From Lactococcus garvieae subsp. garvieae (lineage in GTDB: Bacteria; Bacillota; Bacilli; Lactobacillales; Streptococcaceae): a stretch of DNA of 64,000 nucleotides. A program made the position numbers and the translations under genes. Below, in pieces: positions 51,558-60,911 of this stretch (position 1 is the first letter of the stretch; the number at the start of each line of letters is the position of its first letter). Location of the stretch: the NCBI RefSeq assembly GCF_029024465.1, contig NZ_CP118950.1, forward strand, positions 1,302,001 through 1,366,000, given 5' to 3'. The notes under the pieces were generated by a model, which made no database searches, was not told the DNA's origin, and saw nothing but the letters and a program-made list of their open reading frames with translations.

Positions 51558-52211
51558 TTAACCTCTCTTTGGGAATTTTGCTTCTAAACGGTAAATCACT
51601 TGCCCCTTGCTTGAGAATTTTGCTTCATACTCTGTCATTACATTGACTTTGGCAAATTCTTCAGCTGCGTGCAAGTCTAACCAGACTTTTTCTAAAATCA
51701 TACCATATTGACTCATGCTTGCCAATGAATATTCAAATAGACCGCGGTTATCTGTTTTAAAATGGACTTGACCTTCTGGTGGCAAGATTTGTTCATAAGT
51801 TTCTAAGAATGACTTATAAGTTAAACGGCGTTTTTCATGACGGGTTTTTGGCCACGGATCACTAAAGTTCAGATAAACACGTGAAACTTCAGCATCCTCG
51901 AAATATTCTGTTAAAGCTGCGCCATCAACCAGCATCATTTGCACATTAGGTAGATTTGCTTCCAAAGCTTTGTCTAAAGCGTGAGATAAAACGGATAGTT
52001 GCATGTCAATCGCAATATAATTAATCTCTGGGTTTTGAGCAGCCATACCTGTGATAAAGCCGCCTTTTCCACAACCCACTTCAATATGAATGGGATGATC
52101 ATTTCCAAAACGCTCTGCCCAACGTCCTTTAAAGTCTGCTGGATTTTCAACAACTACATGTGCGTTACTTTCTAAGTGTTCCGCAGCGCCTTTACGATTT
52201 CTTACGCGCAT
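51558..52211 (-). CDS. trmB: tRNA (guanine-N7)-methyltransferase TrmB
   Basis: The 217-residue SAM enzyme makes m7G46 in tRNA. It has the SAM motif [13 protein letters not shown] and the conserved [17 protein letters not shown]. It ends with the family's usual YEAKF segment. It follows ccrZ, with a hairpin between them. Confidence 0.96.
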   Translation of the reverse strand: MRVRNRKGAAEHLESNAHVVVENPADFKGRWAERFGNDHPIHIEVGCGKGGFITGMAAQNPEINYIAIDMQLSVLSHALDKALEANLPNVQMMLVDGAALTEYFEDAEVSRVYLNFSDPWPKTRHEKRRLTYKSFLETYEQILPPEGQVHFKTDNRGLFEYSLASMSQYGMILEKVWLDLHAAEEFAKVNVMTEYEAKFSSKGQVIYRLEAKFPKRG

Positions 52212-52229
52212 TTTTTCTCCTATTTATTG

Positions 52230-52261
52230 AAAAAATAAGAAGGCAAGCCTCCTATTTTTAT
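52230..52261 (-). terminator. Hairpin between ccrZ and trmB
   Basis: GGAGGC/GCCTTC stem with an A/T-rich base and a T run on the minus strand. It is probably a partial terminator, as trmB has no clear promoter of its own. Confidence 0.55.
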
Positions 52262-52271
52262 TTTCTAAGTT

Positions 52272-53045
52272 TTAAAATAAACGGCAAAAATTCTGAAAAC
52301 GTGCAATTTCTTGTTCTGTTTCCTTAATCTGCTCTCTTGCCATATATTCTGAAATCTGACGTAGAAAAGAAAGTTTTCCATACCAGATTAATTCATGTTC
52401 TATATTTTTAGCTGTTTTATAGCCTGCTTGATGGAGCCACTCTTCCCAGTTTTCTGGTTTTATATAGTGTGTTAGAACATGTGCTATATCCACTAAAGGA
52501 CTGCTTAAAAGGACCGTATCCCAATCGACGAGATAGACTTTGTCACTTTCGTCATCAACCAACCAGTTTTTATGGTTCACATCACCATGAACAACTGTAA
52601 TCTCCTCCTCTTTTAACTCCGGAAGATTTTCTGAGAGTTCCACAACGACATTTGAGAGAAAGCCATTGGTTTCAAAGATTGAACTTTTACTCAGTACTTG
52701 TTCCAAAAGATCAGCTGGAAGCATGACTTCGTTATCTAACTTTTTACAGGCTTCAATAAGCTTTTCGCTTTGATGCAAATGCCGCAAAATTTCGCCAATA
52801 CGGGAATCATTCATTTCATAAGGTTTCAACGTATGGCCATTAATCCAAGGTTGAGCAGCTAACATGTCACCTTCTGCTGTACGCTTCGTCCATAAGACTT
52901 GTGGCGTAATACCTTCAAGATACACACTTGTCAAAAAGGGGCTACAATTTTTTTTGATGAAAACACGCTTATTGTCGCTTTCGCCAACAAAAGCATTCCC
53001 TGAACCACCTTTGACAGGCATCATTGATAGGCTTGAAGATGTCAT
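52272..53045 (-). CDS. ccrZ: CcrZ-like phosphotransferase (cell-cycle regulator)
   Basis: The 257-residue protein of the aminoglycoside phosphotransferase/choline kinase fold has the catalytic loop VVHGDVNHKNWLVDD and the metal motif YLVDWDT. CcrZ (YtmP), next to trmB in streptococci, phosphorylates ribose and couples division to DnaA-driven replication. The assignment is by position and motifs. An upstream reading adds 40 residues with no family match; GGAG precedes the ATG chosen. The 166-bp upstream gap holds no gene. Confidence 0.85.
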   Translation of the reverse strand: MTSSSLSMMPVKGGSGNAFVGESDNKRVFIKKNCSPFLTSVYLEGITPQVLWTKRTAEGDMLAAQPWINGHTLKPYEMNDSRIGEILRHLHQSEKLIEACKKLDNEVMLPADLLEQVLSKSSIFETNGFLSNVVVELSENLPELKEEEITVVHGDVNHKNWLVDDESDKVYLVDWDTVLLSSPLVDIAHVLTHYIKPENWEEWLHQAGYKTAKNIEHELIWYGKLSFLRQISEYMAREQIKETEQEIARFQNFCRLF

Positions 53046-53211
53046 ATTTACTCCTTTCTTTGGATTTTTTATATTTTTTTTGCTTTGAGAAGTTTTTCCA
53101 GTGAAGATTCGTGCCACGAACGGTAACGCCACCCAGAAGCTTTTGTCTAGAGTTTTACGCATCAAATCGTGCTATAGAAAACTTCACAAATAGATTACAT
53201 CAATAAACAAA

Positions 53212-53475
53212 TTATTTATTTGGATAGTGAATCAAAATTGTTTGAGTCAAAATGTCAGCATATTGATAAGACTCTGTTGTTTTTGGGCCACGTGCTGGAA
53301 TATTTTCAATCACAAAGTGTGTGGCATAAGTCTCAATCAAGTTGACTTTATGACGATTTTCACGTTTACGTCCAAATTGTGATGTAATTTCAATGGTTTG
53401 ACCAACATGTTCTTCAACTTGTTTTCTGATATCTACAATTTTTCCTACTTCTTGGCTTTGATTTTGGTTATCCAT
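53212..53475 (-). CDS. Veg-family protein
   Basis: The 87-residue small protein has GQTIEITSQFGRKRENRHKVNLIETYATHFVIE and YQYADILTQTILI, matching the Veg family pattern (SYSYADILT...). In Bacillus, Veg affects biofilm matrix gene expression. The role in lactic bacteria is not known. GGAG is six bases before this ATG; a TTG four codons earlier is less likely. Confidence 0.85.
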   Translation of the reverse strand: MDNQNQSQEVGKIVDIRKQVEEHVGQTIEITSQFGRKRENRHKVNLIETYATHFVIENIPARGPKTTESYQYADILTQTILIHYPNK

Positions 53476-53583
53476 TTTACTCTCCAATTTTTCTCTAGAA
53501 ATGCAAAGACAGGCGTTTTCCGCCTAGCTTACCATTATAAATTTTAAATCTTATCCATTATAACACGAATACCCCTAGAAATG

Positions 53584-54960
53584 CTAGTCTTCATATCTGT
53601 TATCAATACTAGCAAATTTGTTGTATTCTTTCAGGAAGAGTAACTCGACAGTTCCCCGACTTCCTGAACGGTTTTTTTCAATAATAACTTCTACTTTATT
53701 GTCTACTTCTGGGACATCGTTAAAGCCCTCATCATCATCGTCAGCCCCGGCACGGTCATAATAATCATCCCGATAAAGGAAGGCGACAATATCCGCATCT
53801 TGCTCGATTGACCCGGATTCACGAATGTCTGACAAGACAGGTCGTTTATCCTGACGTTGTTCTACTCCACGTGAAAGCTGACTCAAAGCAATGACAGGAA
53901 CCTTTAACTCTTTAGCCAGAATCTTCAACTGACGTGAAATTTCGGAGACTTCTTGTTGGCGGTTTTCTCGGCCTGTGCCCGAAATCAACTGCAAATAGTC
54001 AATCACGATAAGACCAAGATTGCCTGTTTCCTGTGCGAGTTTACGAGAACGTGCCCGTATCTCTGTAATCTTAATCCCTGGAGTATCATCAATGTAGATA
54101 CTTGCTTTCGAAAGTGTCCCCATAGCAATAAAATATTGGTTCCACTCTTCGTCATTAAGCTGACCAGTACGTAAGTTATGGGATTCAATTGTTCCTTCCG
54201 CTGCAAGCATCCGGTTAACAAGACTTTCCGCACCCATTTCCAATGAAAAGATAGCGACAGTTTTATCTTGTTTGGTCCCAATATTCTGCGCAATATTTAA
54301 AGCAAAGGCTGTCTTACCCACGGCTGGACGTGCAGCAAGAATAATAAGTTCCTCCTCATGGAGACCTGTTGTCATAGCATCCAAGGCCGGATAGCCAGTC
54401 GCGATACCGGTAATCGTTGATTTTTGTTTAGCTCGTTCTTCCAGATCGTCGAGATTCATTGACAAGACGTCTGAAATCCGACGAAAGCTTGATGTATTAC
54501 GTCCTTGCTGCACATCAATCAATGACTTTTCAGCTTCCGCAAGAACATCCTCGGCGGGATCTTCCTGACTGTAAGCTTTTTCTACACTCTGTGTTAATTT
54601 ATTAATCAGCTGACGGAGCAAAGATTTTTCGGCAACGATTTTCGCATAATAAGAAGCATTAGCTGCCGTTGGTGTTGCAGTGGCAAGCTCAGCAATATAA
54701 GCGATGCCCCCGATAGTCTCTAAGTCATTTTGGTTTTCTAAAAGCGAGCGGACAGTCAACACATCAATCGCTTCACGATTGTCCGACAAGTACTCCATAG
54801 CACGGAAAATAATTTTGTGTGCGTTTTTGTAAAAGTCATCCGTAGAAAGAAATTCTTTTACTTCAATCAAGCGGTCACTATCAAGGAAAATAGCCCCCAA
54901 AACGGCTTGTTCGGCGGCTAAATCTTGTGGTGGTGCTTTGATAATATCAATATCAGGCAT
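53584..54960 (-). CDS. dnaC: Replicative DNA helicase DnaC
   Basis: The 458-residue hexameric helicase (DnaB of E. coli, DnaC in Bacillus naming) unwinds DNA at the fork and is loaded by DnaI. The N-terminal domain (about 1-150) starts PPQDLAAEQAVLGAIFLDSD. The RecA-like domain has Walker A ARPAVGKTAF, followed by LEMGAE. DYLQL and the basic motif SQLSRGVEQR complete it. It is the last gene of the gdpP-rplI-dnaC unit, starting one base after rplI. A hairpin (AGGCG/CGCCT, 53511-53527) without a T run follows. Confidence 0.97.
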   Translation of the reverse strand: MPDIDIIKAPPQDLAAEQAVLGAIFLDSDRLIEVKEFLSTDDFYKNAHKIIFRAMEYLSDNREAIDVLTVRSLLENQNDLETIGGIAYIAELATATPTAANASYYAKIVAEKSLLRQLINKLTQSVEKAYSQEDPAEDVLAEAEKSLIDVQQGRNTSSFRRISDVLSMNLDDLEERAKQKSTITGIATGYPALDAMTTGLHEEELIILAARPAVGKTAFALNIAQNIGTKQDKTVAIFSLEMGAESLVNRMLAAEGTIESHNLRTGQLNDEEWNQYFIAMGTLSKASIYIDDTPGIKITEIRARSRKLAQETGNLGLIVIDYLQLISGTGRENRQQEVSEISRQLKILAKELKVPVIALSQLSRGVEQRQDKRPVLSDIRESGSIEQDADIVAFLYRDDYYDRAGADDDDEGFNDVPEVDNKVEVIIEKNRSGSRGTVELLFLKEYNKFASIDNRYED

Positions 54961-54961
54961 G

Positions 54962-55414
54962 TTATCTCTCGCTTACTTTGACCTTGACTGTAGCAGTTAC
55001 ATCACGGTGCAATTTGATTGGAACATCTTTAATTCCAAGCGCTTGAATCTTATTGATCAATTGAATTTTACGTTTGTCCACTTTGACATCCAATTGACTT
55101 TGAAGTGCTTTCGCGATATCTGCTTTATCCACGGCACCGAAGGTGTGACCTGTTGTTCCCACTTTCATCTTGATTTCAACCATGACATCATCTTGCTCAA
55201 GACGTTCTTTCAATGCTTTAGCTGCTGCGAGTTCTTCAGCTTCTTCTTTTTCTTTAGCTTTTGTTTTACCTTGAAGTTCTGCCACAGCAGCACTTGTTGC
55301 AACTTTTGCTAAATTTTTCTTAAGGAGAAAGTTATTTGCATAACCTGTGGGTACTTCTTTGATTTCGCCTTTTTTTCCTTGTCCTTTTACATCTGCTAAA
55401 AATACTACTTTCAT
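54962..55414 (-). CDS. rplI: 50S ribosomal protein L9
   Basis: The 150-residue protein begins with the conserved [20 protein letters not shown] and the [10 protein letters not shown] segment. A long helix and a C-terminal domain with VTATVKVKV follow. The ATG overlaps the gdpP stop (ATGA). The gdpP-rplI-dnaC helicase order is standard in Firmicutes. Confidence 0.97.
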   Translation of the reverse strand: MKVVFLADVKGQGKKGEIKEVPTGYANNFLLKKNLAKVATSAAVAELQGKTKAKEKEEAEELAAAKALKERLEQDDVMVEIKMKVGTTGHTFGAVDKADIAKALQSQLDVKVDKRKIQLINKIQALGIKDVPIKLHRDVTATVKVKVSER

Positions 55415-57378
55415 TGTTCGTTCTCTCTTTCCTTAATTAATGCGATAAGGTCATGTTTGACTTCATCGATATTTCGTTCGTAAATTTGTGTGGCAGCGGC
55501 ATTAAAGTGTCCGCCCCCTCCCATGGCTTCCATAATCGTTTGGACGTTATAATCTTTGAATGAACGCGCCGAGATAGAAATATAACCATTTTGGTGATTT
55601 GTAATCGAGAATGCGGCTTGAACATCTGCCATATCAAGCAAAGTGTCTGCGGCTTTGGCAGTCGCAACATTATCATATTTTTGGTCAGGTTTCCCTAAGG
55701 CAACCACAACTCCTGGCGCAACATATTCAGAGTTAAGAATAATTTCATTAATTTTTTTATATTTTTCAAACTCAGTGGCCAATATTCCTTTAATCAGGTT
55801 ATTGTCAGCACCTTGCGAGCGAAGATAAGCAGCCACTTCAAACGTACGGGAAGTTGTTGCTTTGGTGAAATGCTTCGTATCCAACTCAATCCCAGCTAAC
55901 GCAATACTAGCATCAGTTACCGTCATTTTCGAGTTATATTCATGGAATTGTAAAAGTTCGACTGCTAACTCACTGGCTGAACTTGCGCTTGATTCAATAT
56001 AAGAAAGTAAGGCATGCTCAGGGAAATCATCATCTCGACGATGATGATCAATAACAACCAGTTTACTAAAGGACTTATAGAAATCAAGACTGAGTGTTTG
56101 TGTCGTCTTCGAGTGGTCAACCATGATCAGTAAGGAATTTTCCGTTTTCATATCAAAAGCTGTTTCAAGTTTAATAATATGTGCGAAACCTTCTTCAGTT
56201 TCATTTACTAGATCAATGGCTCGGCTCACCTCTGGCATCAATTGTTCAGGATCATAGACCACATAGGCTTCTTTTCCCGACATATTGACAAAATTTTTCA
56301 TCGTAATTGCCGCACCTAGGGCATCCATATCTGGGAAACGATGACCTACGATAAAGACATCTTCACTTTCACTGATGATCGTTTGCAATGCTGTTGAAAT
56401 AGCACGCGCACGCGTTCTTGATTTTTGAGTACGACTTTCAGAATTACCACCGAAATAAATTGTTTTGGCTTGCGGCGTATTCTCCCTAAGAACTGCTTGG
56501 TCCCCACCGCGCACTAAAGCTAACTCAAGATTGTTCAGGGAGGTTTTCCCAATACTTGGGAAATCATTCCAGCCATAGGATACACCCACAGATAATGTGA
56601 GAGGAATCTTGCTTTCAGCTGAATTCTTACGGAAATCTTTCAGTAAAGAAAACTTATCCTCAATCATTCGGTTCAAAATGCCGTAATCACAAAAGAAATA
56701 GTAACGGCTGCTTGAGACACGGCGCAAATATACACCGTATTTGCTTGCAAAACTTTCCAAATTGCTGGCAATCAAACTATTAACCTTGGTCCGTTCACTG
56801 TCCGCAATCAAATCTGTGACATCATCATAGTTATCAACCGAAATGCTTCCAATAACAGCACGGCTTTCCTGCAAGCTCTCACGACTGTTAGCCTCAGAAG
56901 TGGCATCAGCTAAATAAATAAGATTTTTTTCGTCATCTAAGGTTATAAAATATTTTTTCTTCTCAATCGTGAAAAATTGATTTCTTTCTTCATGATATTT
57001 TTGAATAATTGCCTTAACTTCTTCTTTATCAAGGACACGATCATCCCCATGATAAATCAAATCGATAAAGGGGTTGAACCATTCCGGCTCATAGGTCTCT
57101 TTATTGTAGCGGATGACACCGATAGGCATATTGTCTAAGGTTGCATTGAGTGAGTTTTCTGCTTCATCATTTATTTTTCTGATAAATTCAACTCTTCTTA
57201 AACGATAATTTCGAGCTTGAAGTAAGATGCCAACTGTGATAAGGATGTTCATCAAAAAAAGATAGAACACAGCCATCATTCGTGAGCCCGAAAAGATAAG
57301 CAAAAAACTTTCCAGGGCTTGCACGATAACCATGACTAACACAATTGTTATTGGTGAAAACCTCTGTACACTTTTCAT
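55411..57378 (-). CDS. gdpP: c-di-AMP phosphodiesterase GdpP
   Basis: The 655-residue membrane enzyme hydrolyses c-di-AMP, which governs potassium and osmotic balance. Two membrane helices (about 10-30, 33-53) are followed by a PAS-like domain (about 75-150) and a degenerate GGDEF (about 170-300). A DHH/DHHA1 domain (about 335-650) carries [22 protein letters not shown] and [16 protein letters not shown] sits just before the ATG. It is first in the operon. The ktrAB genes of this window encode a potential c-di-AMP-controlled system. Confidence 0.95.
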   Translation of the reverse strand: MKSVQRFSPITIVLVMVIVQALESFLLIFSGSRMMAVFYLFLMNILITVGILLQARNYRLRRVEFIRKINDEAENSLNATLDNMPIGVIRYNKETYEPEWFNPFIDLIYHGDDRVLDKEEVKAIIQKYHEERNQFFTIEKKKYFITLDDEKNLIYLADATSEANSRESLQESRAVIGSISVDNYDDVTDLIADSERTKVNSLIASNLESFASKYGVYLRRVSSSRYYFFCDYGILNRMIEDKFSLLKDFRKNSAESKIPLTLSVGVSYGWNDFPSIGKTSLNNLELALVRGGDQAVLRENTPQAKTIYFGGNSESRTQKSRTRARAISTALQTIISESEDVFIVGHRFPDMDALGAAITMKNFVNMSGKEAYVVYDPEQLMPEVSRAIDLVNETEEGFAHIIKLETAFDMKTENSLLIMVDHSKTTQTLSLDFYKSFSKLVVIDHHRRDDDFPEHALLSYIESSASSASELAVELLQFHEYNSKMTVTDASIALAGIELDTKHFTKATTSRTFEVAAYLRSQGADNNLIKGILATEFEKYKKINEIILNSEYVAPGVVVALGKPDQKYDNVATAKAADTLLDMADVQAAFSITNHQNGYISISARSFKDYNVQTIMEAMGGGGHFNAAATQIYERNIDEVKHDLIALIKERENEQ

Positions 57379-57438
57379 TTCCTTCTCCTTTTATGCGTCT
57401 ATTTACACATTGGCTATTTTTTTGAATGCGCAAAGCTA

Positions 57439-58098
57439 TCAGTTTGCTGAAAAGCTTTCTAGTTTTTCTTTAACAGCCGTGAGATTGGGAAACCATGCAT
57501 CTGCTGCGGACTGATTCATTCCAAAACGCGTATCTTCAATCGCCCAGACTGTAGCTCCAGCTGCCTTACCTGCCGCAATTCCTTTTTCGGAATCCTCAAT
57601 GATTAAGGTTTCTTCCGGCTTTACATTGAGCGCCTTCATGCTTAGCTGATAAATTTCTGGGTGTGGTTTGGTTGCCTTCAAATCATTGCCGGAAAGGATT
57701 GACTTGAAGTAAGGACGTAAGCCATGTATATTAAGCATTTCGTCAATATCTTGCATGGCCGAGCTGGAAGCTAAACCGATTTTAAAGTTATCATTTTCTA
57801 AGGCTTCTAAAACGGCCTTAACATCTGGGAAAAGCAAATCTTTATAAGGAAGTGGATTATTGTCTTTTAATTTTAAATATGCTGCGTGCAGCTTTGCTGC
57901 TTCGTCTTGGTCAAAATCTACACCTAAGATTTGCGGCCAGATTTCTCGCATATTCCCTCCGATAAAATCAGAGTATTTCATGTGTTGGATTGAAATATTA
58001 TGATTGCTAAAGAATTCTTCACGTCTTTGAGCATAGAATTGTTCCGTGTCAACGAGGACACCATCCATGTCAAAAATTACCGCTTTAAACTTGTTCAT
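57439..58098 (-). CDS. HAD-superfamily hydrolase, beta-phosphoglucomutase-like
   Basis: The 219-residue protein has the HAD motif DMDGVLVDT (nucleophile and acid Asp) near the start and SSA at motif II. Lys in KPHPEIYQLS is motif III, and EDSEKGIAA is motif IV. It carries a four-helix cap. The subfamily includes sugar phosphatases and beta-phosphoglucomutases; the substrate cannot be set. An AGG five bases ahead of the ATG makes it the best start; a GTG two codons upstream is possible. Confidence 0.85.
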   Translation of the reverse strand: MNKFKAVIFDMDGVLVDTEQFYAQRREEFFSNHNISIQHMKYSDFIGGNMREIWPQILGVDFDQDEAAKLHAAYLKLKDNNPLPYKDLLFPDVKAVLEALENDNFKIGLASSSAMQDIDEMLNIHGLRPYFKSILSGNDLKATKPHPEIYQLSMKALNVKPEETLIIEDSEKGIAAGKAAGATVWAIEDTRFGMNQSAADAWFPNLTAVKEKLESFSAN

Positions 58099-58184
58099 TT
58101 TCACCTAAAACTCCCTAATTGTCTGCTTATATCTGCTATATTATAACATATTTTTGGACGGAGTTTGTGACCCGGAGGTAACAA

Positions 58185-58214
58185 GCATAAAAACCGCCTT
58201 ACAGCGATTTCTTT
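58185..58214 (-). terminator. Terminator of the HAD-MazG fusion gene
   Basis: Stem AAATCGC/GCGGTTT with a short loop is followed by T on the minus strand, just after the stop codon. Confidence 0.6.
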
Positions 58215-58215
58215 T

Positions 58216-59622
58216 TTATTTTTTCTTCTTGTCTTCTTCACGGACACGTGCTTTTCTCAAGGCAATTCTCTTTTGTCTTTCAAGCTCACGCTCTATTTTT
58301 CCTTCTGGGGCATATTTTTCTTCCCAATCCTCAGGTTTCAAAATTTTATGTGTTTCTGGATCAAAATGCGGTTGTCCATCCGGGAAAATTTTCCCCATAT
58401 TTGCTGCATGTACAAAGTTGAAAATATCATAAGGGTCAACCCCAGCAAGTACCAAACTTCCATAGGTAAAGTAAAGCAAGTCAATCAAGGCATCGACTTC
58501 TCCAATCAACGGCGCTTCGTCTTTTGCCTTGCGTTTAACCTTTAGGACGGCCTTATCCACATCTGCATGCAGATTTGCTGCAAGTTCGTCAAACTTATCA
58601 CGATCCCCATTTGCGGAAGCATAGAGGAACTCCACAATTTCTTCGACCTTAAAGCCTGCGCGATAGCCCGCCTCCATCGGGGGAAAAGCACGTGGAATTT
58701 CTTGACTTCGACCGTCCATCATTTTATGGAATTCTTTTACTTTATTAAAGTTTTGATCACGTGAAATAAAATTATTACTGCTTGAAAAATCAATAAGTCC
58801 ATAATGTGCAAGTGCCTTAGCAATCCCGTCATGATTGTTACTCGTCGTGACATGTGTCGCTTTTTCTTTAACAAGATCAGAGGCATTGCCCATCGCGATA
58901 CCATATTCGACATGTGTCAACATTTCTAAATCATTTTCCGAATCACCAAAGGCCATAACTTGATGTTCATTGAAGCCATAACGCTCGCCAATCATCTTGA
59001 TACCACGAAGCTTGCCAGAATCACATGGAATCATATCCACAGAGTAGGGATTGCTGCGTGTAATCATCAAATTAGGGAATTCTTTTTCAAGCATTTTCGT
59101 TTCTGCTTGAGTCGCGACCATCATGACTTGATAAATAGGCTCACGCAAGATATTTAGAAAGTTGGACTGTGGAACCACACGACGTACGACATGCTTAAAA
59201 CTGTTTCGCGCAATATCCGATGTCCCTGAAGGTAAAATACCGGAAATAATCCCTGCCATCCGTGTTTCACCAAACTTCAAAAGTTTCGAGCCATTGACAC
59301 CATGAGCTGCTCCTAAAGAGATGTCTCGGTGGTTGTCTTTGGCAAAACGGACGATTTTACGTAAGGTCCTTTTATCGATCTCTTCCGCATGCAAGACAGC
59401 TTTAGGCGTAAAGATGTATTGTCCATTATAAGTTACTGCAAAATCTAAATGAAGCTCCTCCATCAAAGGCAAAGCAAAAGCAGGGCCTCGTCCTGTGGCG
59501 ATCCCGACTAATATATCTTTACGTTTTAATTCATCGATAGCAACGCGCGTGCTCGGAGCAACTGATCTTGTCCCTGTAAAAAGAGTGCCGTCTAAATCGA
59601 AAAATACCGCTTTTATATCCAT
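58216..59622 (-). CDS. Cof-type HAD hydrolase fused to a MazG-like domain
   Basis: The 468-residue protein has two parts. Residues about 1-280 are a Cof-type (IIB) HAD phosphatase with FFDLDGTLF, GIATGRGP, and GDSENDLEMLTH. Residues about 300-430 resemble a MazG-like nucleotide pyrophosphohydrolase: KVKEFHKMMDGR, the EEIVEFLYA acidic helix, and EVDALIDLLYFTYGSLVLAG (E-x-x-D). The C-terminus is a charged Lys/Arg/Glu helix. A joined phosphatase and NTP-cleaving domain suggests removal of unwanted nucleotides. AAGG lies seven bases before the ATG chosen; the first ATG at 59628 is too close. Confidence 0.85.
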   Translation of the reverse strand: MDIKAVFFDLDGTLFTGTRSVAPSTRVAIDELKRKDILVGIATGRGPAFALPLMEELHLDFAVTYNGQYIFTPKAVLHAEEIDKRTLRKIVRFAKDNHRDISLGAAHGVNGSKLLKFGETRMAGIISGILPSGTSDIARNSFKHVVRRVVPQSNFLNILREPIYQVMMVATQAETKMLEKEFPNLMITRSNPYSVDMIPCDSGKLRGIKMIGERYGFNEHQVMAFGDSENDLEMLTHVEYGIAMGNASDLVKEKATHVTTSNNHDGIAKALAHYGLIDFSSSNNFISRDQNFNKVKEFHKMMDGRSQEIPRAFPPMEAGYRAGFKVEEIVEFLYASANGDRDKFDELAANLHADVDKAVLKVKRKAKDEAPLIGEVDALIDLLYFTYGSLVLAGVDPYDIFNFVHAANMGKIFPDGQPHFDPETHKILKPEDWEEKYAPEGKIERELERQKRIALRKARVREEDKKKK

Positions 59623-59883
59623 TTCCATGCCTTATACTCGTAAATTCTTCATGTGTCTTTTGCTTATCGACTAAATTTAAACCGTCGTTAAGCTTCCTTA
59701 TCCTATTAATTATACAGGTTTTTTTTCAAAATTCCACGAATAATGGCTGTTCCAAAAAATTAAAATCCCTCTCTCTTTAATTATTTTATAATGGGTTGAG
59801 GACTTCGCTTTGTCGCTGTTTATTCACTCCTATAATATGCTATAATAAATTTACTTTATTGACGTTTGAAAGGAAATTGACTA

Positions 59884-60849
59884 ATGAAAAAGATTTTAGT
59901 GTTGCATACCGGGGGGACCATTTCTATGGCGGAAGACGCCAGTGGTCGCGTAGCGCCAAATGCGGTCAACCCTATGAATTCGGTAGATATGCACCTTGAT
60001 TCGATTCACATGGTCGCTGAAGATATTTTTAACCTTCCTAGCCCGCACATCACCCCAAAAGAAATGCTCTTGATTAAAAAACGCATCAACAGAGCCTTCG
60101 ACCAAGAAGAATTTGACGGTGTTGTCATTACTCACGGCACGGATACACTGGAAGAAACAGCCTTCTTTTTGGATTCAACAATTCCGCGTGGCATGCCCAT
60201 TGTCCTGACAGGCGCCATGCGCTCTAGCAATGAATTAGGGACAGATGGTATCTATAATTTCCTCAGCGCACTTCGTGTTGCTGCCGATGATGCCTCTCGT
60301 GATCGCGGTGTCCTTGTAGTGATGAATGACGAAATTCATTCAGCACGATATGTAACAAAAACACATACGACCAACGTTTCGACTTTCCAAACACCAACAC
60401 ATGGACCAGTTGGCTTAGCCACAAAGCACAAACTCTTCTATTTCCATACCGATGGTGAAAATCAACATCTTGATATTTCTTCTGTTAAAGGAAAAGTTCC
60501 GATTGTTAAAGCTTATGCTGGAATGACAGGTGAAGTCTTTGACTTATTTGACTTAAGTAGTTTAGATGGCCTTGTTATTGAAGCGCTGGGGGCAGGCAAT
60601 CTTCCCCCTACAGCCGCACAAAAATTAATGAATATCATCAAGCTTGGCATTCCTGTAGTACTCGTTTCCCGCTGTTTCAATGGTATAGCGGAACCAGTTT
60701 ATGCCTATGAGGGTGGTGGCTCTAAGCTGGCAGAGGCTGGGGTGATGTTTGCACCTGAAGTAAATTCTCAAAAAGCACGTATCAAACTGTTGATTGGCCT
60801 GAATGGTGGCTTGGAAGGTGACAGACTTAAGACGTTTGTCGAAAATTAA
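59884..60849 (+). CDS. ansA: L-asparaginase, type I
   Basis: The 321-residue cytosolic enzyme hydrolyses asparagine to aspartate and ammonia. The catalytic Thr12 is in HTGGTIS, and the second signature THGTDTLEETAFFLD is near 81-95. No signal peptide is present, so the low-affinity cytosolic type is likely. Two TATAAT-like -10 elements lie about 40-60 bases upstream. The gene is alone on the plus strand, with a terminator after it. The 261-bp divergent gap before it has no gene. Confidence 0.93.
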   Translation: MKKILVLHTGGTISMAEDASGRVAPNAVNPMNSVDMHLDSIHMVAEDIFNLPSPHITPKEMLLIKKRINRAFDQEEFDGVVITHGTDTLEETAFFLDSTIPRGMPIVLTGAMRSSNELGTDGIYNFLSALRVAADDASRDRGVLVVMNDEIHSARYVTKTHTTNVSTFQTPTHGPVGLATKHKLFYFHTDGENQHLDISSVKGKVPIVKAYAGMTGEVFDLFDLSSLDGLVIEALGAGNLPPTAAQKLMNIIKLGIPVVLVSRCFNGIAEPVYAYEGGGSKLAEAGVMFAPEVNSQKARIKLLIGLNGGLEGDRLKTFVEN

Positions 60850-60885
60850 AAAAAACAGACGAGACAAATCCTCGTCTGTTTTTTA
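60850..60885. terminator. Bidirectional terminator between asparaginase and the zinc-binding protein gene
   Basis: Ten-bp stem AAACAGACGAG/CTCGTCTGTTT has A and T runs on both sides. Confidence 0.85.
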
Positions 60886-60911
60886 TTACTCCAAGTTCCA
60901 AAATATTTGGG

